A DNA stretch of 64,000 bases. Source: Oncomelania hupensis. Taxonomy: Eukaryota; Mollusca; Gastropoda; Littorinimorpha; Pomatiopsidae. The DNA is taken from positions 27,263,763 to 27,327,762 of the forward strand of contig CM072522.1 of the NCBI GenBank assembly GCA_036898135.1, read 5' to 3'. Below, piece after piece: positions 10,860 to 22,523 of the stretch. Position 1 is the first letter of the stretch. Each line of letters starts with the position of its first letter. Both the position numbers and the translations under genes were made by a program. The notes under the pieces were generated by a model. That model was not told the DNA's origin, searched no databases, and saw only the letters and a program-made list of their open reading frames with translations.

Positions 10860-11118
10860 ATCTTTTTTATGGGAAAAGCCTGAAGTGCTGACACTCAGAC
10901 AGTGAATCGGACATAATGAAAAACGAGGTTCTTTTGGACTGATAAACCTGTTTCAGAGCTAGATGAATTGCCTTGAGCTCAGCTGTATAAACAGAACAAA
11001 ACTCAGGTAGACACTGTTGCAAAGGCTGGTCTAGGTGTCTCCCAGAGACCGACGCTGCAGCAACTGAGTCTCCTTTCTTTGACCTGTCTGTAAAAGGTTT
11101 TTCATATGCTGGGTACAA
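10860..11118 (-). pseudogene. RNase H domain fragment of an I/Nimb-type LINE
   Basis: The minus-strand reading has FTDRSKKGDSVAAASV, VYTAELKAIHLALKQV and FFIMSDSLS. These match the three RNase H motifs (TDGS, the Glu of TAEL, and the Asp of SDS). The first motif has Arg in place of Gly. I-group LINEs such as Nimb carry this domain after the reverse transcriptase. A matching minus-strand reverse transcriptase lies at 13775-14370, so the two could be parts of one element separated by 2.6 kb of later sequence. That link is inference. Confidence 0.65.
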
Positions 11119-13486
11119 AGCACACTGTTCTAAATAAAGTTGGCTACAGACTGTTTCTCAGATGTAGTATTTTTATTATTATTTCAGCGTTAAAAGATTA
11201 AGTTAAAAGATTAATAGCTACAACAGATGATAATGGGCACCTGGCAATTTGCAGCATATCTGCTGGTACTGCAGGATATGTAAGGTTTATCTTATTGCAA
11301 ATGTACTCTGACAATCTGATAGTCCGTACACGTTTGTTTCTATGTTTGCATTTAGACTTTAATTTGGTGTATTCGTTGCATAAACTTGAACATAGCAAGA
11401 TAAAAATGATGAAGGAAGATGTATGTTCAGCTAATAAGTTTATAGAATCTTTTAACCAGCAGTTGATATCCCTTCTTTAAGAATGTACATTTTAATAGGC
11501 GCTTGAAGTGTTATGTTTACTGGTTTGCTATATTGTCTAATGTAATCATTTTGCATGCTATGATTATATGTGGAAGCAACCTTTATAATGGTGAATGTAT
11601 TTGATTTGATTCATATCCTGTTTTCTCTCTGTAACCCTACAATGAATTTCTTTAAGAGAATGGGTTTCTGTCGATTCTCAGTCCATGTGTTTGCTCTTGG
11701 GTGGGTTTCCCAGTCTGTCAGAGCAGATAAGCGAGGGATTGTTGAGATAAGATAGTTGGTGGGAAAGATTTGTTTGTGCTTTGTGTCAGGAGTGTCAGAC
11801 TCAGTGCAGTGCTATCGGTCCAGGGGTTCACGAGGTCAATGGGCAGGGTCTAAGTTGGAACGTTAAAATCCCTGTTAATGACCAGACCATTTTGGAAGAG
11901 GACGTCAACACGTACGATGCAGATAAGTAAGCTTATAATTTGTTTTAAGTGCCTGATAGAAGGGGTCCATTATTTAGTAGAGAGCCAAGTTTTGACTCTG
12001 TTTTCGAGGAGGAGCTTAAAGGGACACTGGGAGATAGAACTGCCATCACGGATGGGTCTCAAGGTTTGATCGACAGGAAGGAGGAGGGAACTAGTGTTAG
12101 AACCAACAGTTGAGTTGTTAGAACCGAACTGCCCCTGCGATGGAGAATAAAAACAGGTGCAGAAAAGGGATTCTAAATAGAAAAGAGAAAAGAGTAAGGG
12201 GACCTGAGGGCAATTTTCAAAGAAGTTGAACATCATTAGGCCTACGTTTAGTTTGTTTAGCTAACCTTGAATACTTCAGTGGTTTTGATCGATACGTGAA
12301 GTATTTTTTCAAGAGACATTATTTCTACACGTTTTGTTGATGGTGTTGTGTCTTCATGTGAAGTGACGTTTGGTACTCTGGTCAAACTACACAGCGCATA
12401 AGGTAAATTTGTTCTTTTTTGTGTTGTCTTTTTCTATTCGACACATTGTGGATAATTTTGTGAGTTGCTTTTCATCATATGAGTGGATTCACTACCAGTT
12501 TTCCTAGCCCTATGAGCATGTTTTTGGTTATCGTTTGTTTTTATAATGCGATATTATAAGAGAATTAGATGGGACAAAATCTTCTGTAATTTTGTTCGCC
12601 AAGGAATGTTGGTTTTGGACAGTTTGTCCTTTTGGCCTCTATCAGTGTTCTTTTGGGCCAATACTATAAGTTTTGTAAAGTAACCAATTTTGATTGGAAA
12701 CGTTTATTTTGTGCTAAATTTTGCCAGAACCTTTTAGTGTCTAATGTCAAACGCAGCCCTTCAATGGTAAATAATAAGTGGAACAGTGTTTTGTTTTTGT
12801 ATTGTAACATTTTTGTGTTTTTAGCTGGCCAAGCCAGACAGGCATAGCACCTAGCGTGTGTTGTGCCCAGGGTCATTTGAGTGCTTAGTTGGCTAGTGTG
12901 TGTCTAGCCTATGTGTAGCATGCAGTATTACAGTTTAACGAATACTGTAAGTGTAAGCTTAACGTTTTCGTGTCTGGGTAAGTGACCTCAGCCGAATGTT
13001 GTCCTTTAGAACCAAATAAAGGTTTCATTTTGAAACGTTTATCTTTTTATTCTAACTAGCAGTTGTTCTTTGCTTAGGCTTTTGAAAGGGATCTAATCCA
13101 TGCTTTGCATAGGCCTTTTGATTATAGCTTGGAATGTGTTAGTGTGTTAGTCTTGATAATGTTTGTTATCTTTGTATACAATGTCTAATGATTTTGTTTT
13201 CCTTCCTTAACCTAGTTTTTACCGCACACTGATGGACATGTCTGTTTAGGGGACTGCGTTATATGTTTTGTTTAGAATGAACTTTGGATGAACGTGCAGT
13301 TATTATCGTATTATGCTAGATGAGAGATCGATAATAAAAGACATCCCATAATCTTCATGATGTGTGCGCATTATCACTTATGTGTGAATTGAGGTCCCTG
13401 ATTGACGAGTGTTGTATGAGTACCAGCTTTTGCATGAAGGCTCGCATAACATCAATAAAGTGTTCTTGTTAGCTCCCCAGTCTGGG
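11119..13486. other. Unassigned 2.4-kb region
   Basis: No gene with a recognisable domain is seen on either strand, only short open frames with no family signature. The sequence is AT-rich and shows no obvious tandem repeat. It may be old interspersed repeat or intron. Confidence 0.3.
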
Positions 13487-13665
13487 AGGCAGGGATAGCT
13501 CAGTCGTCAGAGCGCTCGACTTGTGTACGTGCGTCTCGGGCGAAGTAGGTTTGAATCCTGACTTCAGCAAACTATTTTGTGATTGCTGGATAGTAGTGGC
13601 CAGCGCTTTGAGAAGCTCTCTGAGCTTATAAGTGCGCTATATAAGAGAAATCTTTCTTTCTTTCT
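13487..13665 (+). mobile_element. tRNA-derived SINE with (TTTC)n tail
   Basis: The head reads GGGATAGCTCAGTCGTCAGA (polymerase III A box in a tRNA-like D-arm), and 50 bases later AGGTTTGAATCC (B box). A tRNA-unrelated body with GTGGCCAGCGCTTTGAGAAG follows, then GTGCGCTATATAAGAGAAATC and a (TTTC)n tail ending near 13665. The head is not a tRNA gene because the anticodon arm and 3' acceptor do not pair. The shared GCGC(T)TATATAA ending is also seen in the other SINEs of this window. Confidence 0.75.
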
Positions 13666-13774
13666 TTACCACTGATAACCTTGAGCAAATTGCAGGCCTG
13701 TTGGCATTTAGTTTTCAAATAATTCAGATGAGGAGGAAGGTTAACCTTTGATTAAAAAAAAAAAAAAAAAATTG

Positions 13775-14370
13775 ACTCTTTGGACTGTCTTTATTGGAGT
13801 TTTAATGAGTGTAATATTAGGATCTTGAATAATTCCTTGGTGCTTGGAAAAGTGAATACATTCGGTCTTTGCCTATGAAAATTTGAAACCATTTTGTAAT
13901 ACCCAGTCTTCAACAGCATTGACACATAACTGTAGTTGACGTTCTGCAGATGCCAAGATTTTACCCTTGGCTAATAAAGCAAAATCATCAACAAACAAAG
14001 AATTGTCAAATCCTCGTCTCACTGAACGAACAATATTATTTATTTTAATATTAAACAGCAAGGGAGACAAGATACCACCCTGAAGCACCCCCATAAAGAT
14101 CCTCCAACTTTAACCTGAAAAAATTCTGTCCGTTAGGAAATTGGATATAAACAGAGGTAAATGCCCCTTCAGTTCCATCTTTTGAAAATCTGAAAGGATG
14201 CCATATTTCCAAGTGCTTTTGTATGCTTTTTCCAAATCAAACATGATGGCAACGGCATGTTCATCCTGGTCAAACTCGTTACGTATAAATGTTTCCAGTC
14301 TCACCAGGTGACCAACAGTACTTCTGTCACTTTGAAAGCCCCACTGAGGTGTTATATATTATTGGTCTCG
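13775..14370 (-). pseudogene. Reverse transcriptase fragment of a Nimb/I-like LINE
   Basis: The minus-strand reading starts with LETFIRNEFDQDEHAVAIMF, DLEKAYKSTWKYGILSDF (motif A; the second Asp is lost to Lys-Ser), and LPLFISNFLTDRIF. After a frameshift it continues GVLQGGILSPLLFNIKINNI, then SLFVDDFALLA with the catalytic VDD, and AKTECIHFSKHQG. It ends at a poly(A/T) tract at 13757-13773. The pattern of residues is that of jockey/Nimb-group reverse transcriptases. Confidence 0.8.
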
Positions 14371-14569
14371 AAATACCACAGTAAATGAGAATAAACCATT
14401 CTATTCAGCGTCTTGCATAAGTAGAACATTAAGGCTAATGGTCTGTAGTTTGATGGATTAGTATGGTCTTTGCCAGGTTTAGGTATGGAGAAAATAATGG
14501 CCTTTCTCCAAGAGGGAGGAAAGTTGCCAGTGATCCAAATCTGATTGAAGATGTCCAGCAGTTGAGACA

Positions 14570-15626
14570 GATGGATAGAGTACTGCTCTGAGTCTGACCT
14601 TTACAATCACAAACCAAACGGAGACCTATCAGTTCTAGCATGTCCCCAGAACAGAGAAAAAGAAGAAACCCTTCCAATTCTCAGGGAAGAAGTTGAGGCA
14701 GCAGTGCAATCACTAAAGAATGGGAAGTCAGCGGGAGCAGACAACATACCCGCGGAATTGCTGCAAGGTGGAGGGGAAGCTATGACTGACGCTCTCACCA
14801 TTATCTGTAACAATATCTGGCAGGGTGGGGAGTAGCCTACACCACATCCCAATCGATTGTCATCACTCTTCCCAAAAATGGTAACCTTCAGGAGAGTGAA
14901 AATTACCGCACCATCATATATACCAGCAAGGTCCTCCTAAAAATAACTCAACCTGTTGAAACCCAAGCTGAAGAACAAGCAGGATTCAGGGCAGTGCAAG
15001 TACCACTGAACAGATTCTCAACCTCAGAATAATCTGCAAGAAATACCTACAGCACCAACATTTATATCATGTGTTTGTAGACTTCAAGAAAGTGTTTGAC
15101 CCAGTCTGGCATGCAGCTCTGTGGGCAACCATGAGAGTGTACAACATCAGCCCTAAAAATTATTGAAGTCATCAAAAGCCTGTATGACAAGGCTATCAGT
15201 GCAGTCCTCCACAACAGCACCAACGGGAAATGGTTCAGAACAACAATAGGTGTGCGTCAAGGATGCCTACTCTCTCCAAAACTCTTCTATTCTTTAACAT
15301 ATCCCAATAACGCATCATGTCAGATGCCCTTGCAGATCATGAAGGGTCAGTCACCATAGGGGTGGAGAAATCTCCAGCCTGTTTTACGGATGACACTGAT
15401 GGTGTGGCTGGAGAGGAACAAGAACTTGGAACAGCTGGTACATAGGCTTGACACCACCTCCAGAGCCTATGGAATGGAAACAAGTGCAGAGAAGACCAAA
15501 ATGATGACCAACAACACCAAAGGCATCAACATAAACATCAAAGTCCAAGGTCAATCCCTCAACACAGTGCATAGCTTCAAATATTTAGGAGCCATTGTAT
15601 CAGACAATGGATCCCGATAGGAAGTC
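14570..15626 (+). pseudogene. RTE-like LINE reverse transcriptase, decayed
   Basis: Fragments in changing frames read EEVEAAVQSLKNGKSAGAD, NIPAELLQGGGEAM, then YHVFVDFKKVFDPVWHAALW (motif A region, about 15068-15126), GVRQGCLLSPKLF (about 15249-15287), a damaged catalytic site near 15385 (FTDDTD) and a C-terminal LVHRLDTTSRAYGMETSAEKTK segment to 15620. This is the middle part of the family whose endonuclease lies at 7.9-9.1 kb and whose C-terminus is at 21.7 kb. Numerous stops and indels show it is dead. Confidence 0.75.
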
Positions 15627-16000
15627 CTCTCCAGGATCGCACAAACAACTGCTGCCTACAGCTGAAACTGTCCCCTGTTTCCGAGCTTTCAGTTTCTGCT
15701 AGCATGAAATCTGATCTGCCCAGCCACCTGCTCTTAGCACTGATGCCAGCCTTTCCCTCCCGTTTTTCTTAAGAGGTCTCCTCTTTGTCTCTGTTAACGT
15801 GTTCATTTCTGGTGTTGTGCTTGGAATTTTTTCATCTGTTTTTCTATTTTATTCAGAAGAATTGCATATATCTGACAATTGTTTTTTAAAACTTGGTTTC
15901 TATAGTGTTTGAAGCACCGAGTGAAAGTTATATTTTGTTGACTGTTGTGGTATTTAAGGAGAAAAGTGCTATATAATGTGGTGTCAGGGGTGAGATTTAA
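15627..16000. other. Spacer left of the piggyBac-like element, TTAA at 15997-16000
   Basis: No gene seen. T-rich in the middle. The last four bases are the TTAA target duplication of the next element. Confidence 0.4.
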
Positions 16001-16259
16001 CTCTTAACCCCCGACTGGCCGCAGCCTGCGGCCGAGAGTACTTTTACTTGTCCCGACTGGCCGCAGTGTGCGGCCGTACATGTGTACCAAGTTTAACGAC
16101 ACATTTCTTTGCAGCATCGACACGTTTTACGGCAGCTGACCTAGTTTACGGCACACGCATGGTTTCTGCTTCGAATGATGTGTTTTTCTTGCTGTTTTGC
16201 GTTCATTTTTACCATTTTTTTGACTTGTATGCTAGTGGTGTGCGAATGAGATTTGTGTA

Positions 16260-16700
16260 ATGGCTTCAGGGGAGCGTCGGTCGTTGAGATATACGGCGGA
16301 AAAGGCCACCCAGCTTGTTTTACAAGCGATGGAAGAGAGTGATGCAGACGGCAATGTAATCAATGAATTAGGCAGTAATTTTTTTACGTTACCGACGCTT
16401 CATCAGACAATACGTCAACTGACAATGAGACAGATGTTGACAAGCCTGGACCCTCTTCTGGGAGGAGTAAAAGAAAAAGAGTGTCTAGCAATCTTTCTTG
16501 CTTTTCTGGCATTGGAGTAAGAGGGGGAGGGAGAGGGAAAGGAAGAGGGAAAAGCAGCATTAGGCCTACTGACAGTAGTGACAATAACCCAACAGCTGCA
16601 TTGGAAACAAGCAGTAGGGATGACAGTTGGAGAGAAGTAGGGGGCGTGGCTGACACCAACTTTCGCTTTGTGCCTCGTCATATGAATGCAAATTACACCA
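16260..16700 (+). pseudogene. piggyBac-type transposase N-terminus, frameshifted
   Basis: ATG at 16260 starts MASGERRSLRYTAEKA, LQAMEESDADGN. A run of seven T near 16379 shifts frame; beyond it the reading is acidic and Ser/Thr-rich (SSDNTSTDNETDVDKPGPSS) and then basic (GRSKRKRV), like the N-terminal region of piggyBac transposases. After a Gly/Arg-rich insert comes SRDDSWREVGGVADTNFRFV, which resembles the short conserved segment just before the DDE_Tnp_1_7 catalytic domain. The frame then ends at 16819 without any of the catalytic aspartates. So this is a 5' remnant, not a working transposase. The family assignment rests on these features together with the TTAA ends. Confidence 0.6.
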
Positions 16701-17144
16701 CAGAATGTGGTCAGATTACATTCTTTCTTGCATATTTTTGTTACTGGGATATTGGTGGATACTTTTTATTCTTAGTATTTTCTTCTGAATGGATTACATG
16801 GTCTGCTAGATGGTGGTGAGTTCATTGCATGCCTATAATTTTTTTTTTGCATTTTTTATTATGCATGATTTTTGGAAATATATGATTCATAATTTTGCAA
16901 TGTATTATGTTGAAAACATAGCACGGCTGTATATCTCTGCCAGGGGATGGCTTTTCTGTTTAACACACTAGGCCAATTATAGCGCGCAGCGCGGAACCAG
17001 CCTCACAGCTAGCATCCTGCTCGCGTCTAGCAGCCAACGCTTAACACAGCAGACAAAGCTGGCGGACGACTGATTTCTGACTTTGTGCTATATAATTGAT
17101 CATATTATGTGAAATATCGTTTGTATTGTGGTAGTCCTTTTGCA

Positions 17145-17438
17145 GGGGTGTCGGATAGTGCAGTGGTTGGAGCACTCGCTACTGTGTCGAAAGTGAAGCA
17201 CCGTCCGGTGCGGTTAGCACTTGGATGGGTGACCGCTAAGGTGTGAAGCGACAAACAACAACGCCCCCAGTTGACTCAACTGTGATTGAGTACCTACTCT
17301 CTTGAGGGTGGGGAAGGTAAAGCAGCGAGGGAGAGAGTTGGGCATCACCCTCATTACGCTGGCCCAAGATAAGTGTGATCTCCAACATCACGCTCCCCTA
17401 CGGCCACAAGGCTATGGGACTACCTTTACCTTTTTTTT
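17145..17438 (+). mobile_element. Full-length composite SINE: tRNA-like head plus 5S rRNA-like segment
   Basis: It is flanked by a perfect 13-base target duplication TAGTCCTTTTGCA (17132-17144 and 17439-17451). The head GGATAGTGCAGTGGTTGGAG resembles a tRNA A box. Next, GGTTAGCACTTGGATGGGTG (17213-17232) followed by ACCGC closely resembles the 5S rRNA internal control region (consensus GGTTAGTACTTGGATGGGAG followed by ACCGC). The body ends with GGCTATGGGACTACCTTTAC and an oligo-T tail. The two polymerase III promoter types side by side make this an unusual SINE. Its perfect duplication suggests a fairly recent insertion into the piggyBac-like element. Confidence 0.8.
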
Positions 17439-18210
17439 TAGTCCTTTTGCATTTTAGTTACTTTCATATCTGTGTGTTGTGTTAGCATAAACTAAATCTC
17501 AGAATACTATTTCGTTTGTCTTATATTTTAGTTGATTTGACCGTGTGTACTGATCGGCCCTTCTCTTTCTTGCATCGGACCGGTTTACGACCTAGTGTAT
17601 ATATGCGTTTTAATTACACATTTCAATCCTTTTTACAATGTTCACCATTTGAAGTCACTTAGTACACAGTTTGAACTTTCTGGTGATGTGGTCGACATTT
17701 ATGAATACCTTCTTGTGTTTGGCTGCTGGCCCTCTGTAATTCCAGCGAATTTTAACTTTTTTCTAGCGGTAATGGTGGAAACAATAGGCACACGCACATA
17801 ATTGTTGCATTGCCGCCGCGCCGCGGCCCTGTACCTACCACTAGCTACCAGTATATAGTGAAGCTTGGTCAGTACACAGTGTGCCCCTTTTTGTGAAAGT
17901 GACATTTATGATGGTCATTCAATGTACTGTACCTGCATAAACATCATTATAAAATATCAACAAAACACCTACAGTTGCTTGATCAGTGTGCCGTGTTGTG
18001 TGACAATGACAGGTATAGTGGTGATTTATTCCGGATATATAACTATCAGCATAACTACAGAATTGTGGGTGAGTACAATACATTTTTTTATGTGATGTTT
18101 CCTACACTCACTAGGTTATATCGAAAAACACACAACCATTGTACAGTACATGCACTGTACTGCATAGGCATGCCTAAGATATGTTATTAAATGTTGCATA
18201 TCTCTTCCCT

Positions 18211-18211
<1 letters not shown>

Positions 18212-18271
<60 letters not shown>

Positions 18272-18275
18272 AGTG
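18212..18275. repeat. (TC)n(AC)n microsatellite
   Basis: About 40 bases of TC repeat followed by about 20 of AC. Open frames across it are artefacts. Confidence 0.95.
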
Positions 18276-18410
18276 AATGCATGTCTCCATGGAAAAAAAC
18301 ACACGAACACATAACATTTCATTACGTTTTATTTTCCCCTAGTCTTGTAAATTGTTGTACTTGTGTGTTTGTGTCTACTGTGTGTATCATATCGATTGTG
18401 TGTCCATGTA

Positions 18411-18411
<1 letters not shown>

Positions 18412-18475
<64 letters not shown>

Positions 18476-18476
18476 G
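18412..18476. repeat. (TC)n microsatellite
   Basis: About 64 bases of TC with one interruption. Confidence 0.95.
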
Positions 18477-19147
18477 GTTGTGTGTTATAGGTCTAGCATG
18501 TCTTGTAAATTGTGCTGTTTTGGATGAGGTTTTAAATGTAAATGTATTTTAAATGTTTGTTTGGGCTCTCTCGTGTATAGTAAATAGTGGATGAGTTTTT
18601 AAAATACATTCAGTTTCAGCAGGAATTTTTGTTAGGCATAAAATACTTAAGCACAGCGAACAAAAGTAGTTTCTAATAGCGTGAGGTACAATTGTCACGT
18701 ATTTCTAAAATGTATAACAAAATCATAAGAGAGGGCGCCGGCGGTTCGTTAAGGTCTGGCTACAGCAATGCAGTGGGCTTAGTTAAAATAATTATAAGCT
18801 GCTCAAAGTACTCGAGGCAAGTGCCACTGTACTAGGCTATAGGCTACAGCAAGGCCAGCCAGCCGGCGTCTCTGACCTGGCTTAGGGCGGTTCAGCCAGC
18901 GTGAAGGGAACATCAGAGGCAAAAGAAGGGTTGAATTTAGCAACCGTCTCAGAGTACCAATTATAAACAGGCGTGATAGTGGAAATGTGCCCTAGTTATT
19001 GCTGAACAAATTGATATAAATTTTATTGCTCTGTGTTTCATAGAATTTTTTTAATCGAATTTTAATTACACCAACCCAATTTGTTTCTTATATTCCCCGA
19101 AAACCCTCCGGCACCGCCAAAAAACCCTAACGGAGGTTAAGAGTTAA

Positions 19148-20392
19148 CCCAGGAGACTAACTAGCCCGCTGGGCTAGCTAGTAAGTAAAGTGAGGTAGCC
19201 CGCATGGTTTTTATGCAGCCCGACAATCGTTCACGTCAATACTGCTGCATGAGCTGGAGTCTGTTGATCACGTTGAGGGTTCTTGCCTCTCAGGATGATC
19301 GAGTGAGTCTTGTAGCTACGGGGTTCGGACGTGGTGAAGTAGATTCTAGAAATAAAGTTCCACATTTTCGGATCAACAACCGTCACCTTGACAATACACG
19401 TAATTTGTAGCGAGTGTCTTTTTCACAAACAAAGCAGACAGCGCGCTTGGCGCAAAAGAGAAGTAGGCAAAGGGAAATAACGCTCGCGTATGCTTCATAC
19501 TCGTAGCAGACGAAGTGTCAACAGTGACCTAAAAACGCTCTCGCTTCGGACCGAGCTTCTAAAAGTCTGCAAGTAGTATCATTTTTTTAGGTCGCCAGGC
19601 GGGCTGGCTTAATTATAAAGTGAGGTCGACCGAGCCAGTTTTAAGTCGCCTCGGGCGACCAGGCGACCGCTAAATCTTACCCCTGGGTGTGGTGTCACCG
19701 TGTGGTACTTTGTGGTACTGTTTTCTCTGTTACTGTGAATGGTAAGAACACATTTTTGGTGAAGTTTGACTTCAATTTCTGTGATCACTTGCATTTTAAG
19801 TGCTTTGAAAGTTGTAAACATTGTAAGATATAACTTTTGTGCATTGAAAAATATAAGAATTGAAATGACTGATTAATTGTGAAAGATGTTATTAGTGATT
19901 TAAAAGTGTGGCGTTTTTAAGGTTTCAGTACCAGGCTCCGTTGACTGTGTGAAGCTCTGAACAACTTATGCAAACAGCATCAAATTTAATGCACTGTATG
20001 TATATAACTTGTTCAAATATCTTCTACAAAAGTTAAGATACTTGATCATTGACAGTAGTGCCGGAAAATTTTTCATGTGCACTAAATGGATATTTTACAC
20101 GTTTGGCAGAGGACAAACACATAAGTTCTGGTAGGATTTCATGCATTCACATGCAGCTAACACTGTGTTTTTGTATCTTTGTTTGAGTATTGTTTTCGTT
20201 TCATTTTAAAATGCACAACTTTCTCTCTCTCCTCTTCCCCCCACCCCACTCCTTGCTTTCCTGCTTGCAAATTATTCTGTTAGTTTACATAGATGATTGT
20301 ACATTTTTATAATTATTGTATACATTTACATGCATATATATGTATTTGTATTTAATTCTACAAATATTCATCTAAATATTGTTTTAGATTAT
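19148..20392. other. Intergenic region between two piggyBac-like elements
   Basis: No gene seen. Short palindromic GC-rich pieces occur (TAGCCCGCTGGGCTAGCTAG near 19165, and GTCGCC/GGCGAC repeats at 19592-19668). Confidence 0.35.
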
Positions 20393-20396
20393 TAAC

Positions 20397-21278
20397 CTTT
20401 AGGCTGCGCTGTATACGTACGAAGTACGAGGTGCTTAAAGCCTGCCTAGTGCGATGTCTACGTACGTTGTACGAAGGGAGGTAAAAGCGTTTATAAAATA
20501 AATCCTTGGTCATGATAATGAAACAAAAGTTGTTTCCCTTCAACTGTAATGCTTTGGAAAGAAAGATCTTTGGGTTTAGAGGTAATTTTCAAACAAAAGT
20601 CACGTGTCGAAGCACTTGTTGCTAGGGCGAAATTTTCCGCCTTGTTCGTCGCCATCATGGCACGCAGAACATACACGGCAGAAGAGGTGGTGCAAATGTT
20701 TCCGGAAGAAAACTTTGATGATGATAGTGAGGATAAAGATTTTGATACGGGTGATGATGTTTATTTGACGGAGGCTGGAGGGAGTAATTACGATTCGGAC
20801 GAAGAAGAAGATCGCCGCATACAATCTTTAGCAGACGATGATAGGTGAAAAAAAACTTCGTTATTTTCACTAGATCTATAATAATATTATTTGCCTTTTA
20901 CACAGACTATTTCTGTATTTATCAGACATTCATTACAGTCCATTTTGGTTCACATAATTTTTGGTAATAACTCTTATTTCTATTTTTGCAATTCTTTGAG
21001 TATGACTTCAAGAATGGGTGTGCAATTGAGTGAGAGTGAATTTGTTTGCTCATGCCCCTAACTTTCCATCCCATAATTGTACTAACCAACAATCTTACAC
21101 TTTTTTGTCTGTTCTTTGGAATCTTTATTCAATTTCTTTTCATTTGATATATACTTTTATATATCTAGGTGTAATAGTTTAGCAACAATGGCATATATAA
21201 TAAGGCATGTGTGTTTTTAATCGTAAATCAAAATTTTCTTTAGCACAGAGCAGGAAAAACGTGTCAGCAGGCTAAGGG
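20397..21278 (+). mobile_element. piggyBac-like non-autonomous element (element 2), TTAA-flanked
   Basis: The left end after TTAA (20393-20396) reads CCTTTAGGCTGCGCTG. The right end before TTAA (21279-21282) is the complement of CCCTTAGCCTGCTGACACG, so the ends are imperfect inverted repeats. The total is 882 bases. It contains an acidic N-terminal transposase fragment (20657-20848) and nothing catalytic. Confidence 0.65.
20657..20848 (+). pseudogene. piggyBac-type transposase N-terminus, acidic, no catalytic domain
   Basis: ATG at 20657 starts MARRTYTAEEVVQMF, followed by a strongly acidic stretch (EENFDDDSEDKDFD, then NYDSDEEED) and a stop at 20846-20848: 63 codons. piggyBac transposases start with such an acidic disordered region. 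The element is too short to hold the rest. The frame is intact from ATG to stop, so a short acidic peptide could still be made if the element is transcribed. Confidence 0.5.
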
Positions 21279-21724
21279 TTAATTATTTCTAACAATGACA
21301 GAAAGTATGCACACTCTGCCTTGCTTGTTGAACTCACTAGATTAAAAGACTGTTTTGGAAAAAACACAAATATTTTGAAATATACACACAAGTACATTTT
21401 TTGGTCCCATTTTCTAATGCAGCTTGTGTTTATGTTTTCTGTGAAATCTTGTATGTTTAGGTCAAAATGTTTTCACACTTGCATACACTATAGCAAAATT
21501 GGCATGTGCTTGAAAGTCTAGCACAGTGTGCGGACTTTATCATTTTCTGACTGAGCGTGATGGGAGGAAATCCAGCCCAGCCTTTACTCAAACAGAGAGT
21601 GGAACGCTCTGACTGCTATCAGTAAACAACAGGATATTAGTGTAAGTAGCTGTAGTGGGCTGGATGAGGGCTGCCACATTAATAGGGTTGTCTGCTGGGT
21701 CAGGGGTCAAAAGTAATATAATCT

Positions 21725-22290
21725 TCTCCAATCAGAGCTCGGTCTAGAACAACTGTGTGCCCTGACAGGGTTGAAGCCCATTTGGAAAGACAGGACCATC
21801 AGTCTACATTTCAAGGTCCTTACTGCTGCGCTCCCTTGTAATCTCCATCTTCCTATACGCTTGCTAACATGGACCCTCACAGCAGATCTACAACGAAGAA
21901 TACAAAGCATGGAGATGAGGTGCTACAGAAGACTTCTGGGCATTTCCTTTACCTAGCACATCACCAACAACGAAGTCCGTCATACCATCACACAAGCCAT
22001 TGCACAACCTGATGACATGCTCACAGTGGTTAAGAAACTGAAACTCAGATGGAATGGCCATGTCACCAGAGCATCAGACCTTGCAAAAACCATCCTGCAA
22101 GGCATGGTGCAAGGAGGCAGAAGAAGAGGGAGACAGAAAAAGAGGTGGGAGGGCAACATTCGAGAATGGACTGGTTTGACACTGAAAACGAAGCCATGAG
22201 GGTTGCTGAGGACAGAGAAAGATGGATTACGCTGGTTAAACAATAATCTGTGGTGCCCCAACAACCTTTGAGTTACGGAATAGAATATGA
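21725..22290 (+). pseudogene. RTE-like LINE ORF2 C-terminus
   Basis: Reads in shifting frames MEMRCYRRLLGISFT, LTVVKKLKLRWNGHVTRASD, LAKTILQGMVQGGRRRGRQK, KRWEGN and RVAEDRERW. The Lys/Arg-rich ending with KRWEDNIREWTGL is typical of RTE-clade C-termini. Translational breaks occur at a TAG near 21955 and at a frameshift near 22180. Confidence 0.75.
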
Positions 22291-22523
22291 CTATAGTATA
22301 ATTATAAACCAAACACTTGTCAATTATTAACTTGAACTGTTGAACTTTTGTAGGTAAAACCAGGCTGTATTAACAGCCAAAATGACCAACTCCTGAATAA
22401 AATTAAATAAATTAGAACAAAAGGAGAACAGCTTTTATTTAAATTTAACGATTCTGTCTTGACTTCAAATCAAGACACGCAGAATACAAGGTAGGTAGCA
22501 TGTTTTTGGTAAAATGAATTCAC
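22291..22523. other. Spacer and intron sequence 3' of the acidic exon
   Basis: Short AT-rich segment between the LINE C-terminus and the acidic exon. No feature seen. Confidence 0.3.

Larger units (their letters stand above)
16001..19143 (+). mobile_element. piggyBac-like DNA transposon remnant (element 1), TTAA-flanked
   Basis: The ends are inverted: CTCTTAACCCCCG at 16001-16013 and the complement of CTCTTAACCTCCG at 19131-19143, twelve of thirteen matching. TTAA lies outside both (15997-16000 and 19144-19147). TTAA is the strict target of piggyBac elements. Near the left end the motif CGACTGGCCGCAG occurs twice (16012 and about 16053), as subterminal repeats do. Only the N-terminal part of the transposase remains (16260-16700). 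The interior carries a later SINE (17145-17438) and two (TC)n runs. Confidence 0.65.

Noticed and set aside
10476..10894. Overlapping frames on both strands
   Set aside because: They are antisense or out-of-frame readings of the LINE continuation and have no domains.
13487..13560. Possible tRNA gene
   Set aside because: A and B boxes are present but the acceptor and anticodon stems do not pair and a SINE body follows.
17205..17245. Possible 5S rRNA gene
   Set aside because: Only the internal control region is similar; the remaining 5S sequence is missing.
18191..18490. Open frame of repeated Leu-Ser
   Set aside because: Produced by the (TC)n and (AC)n microsatellites.
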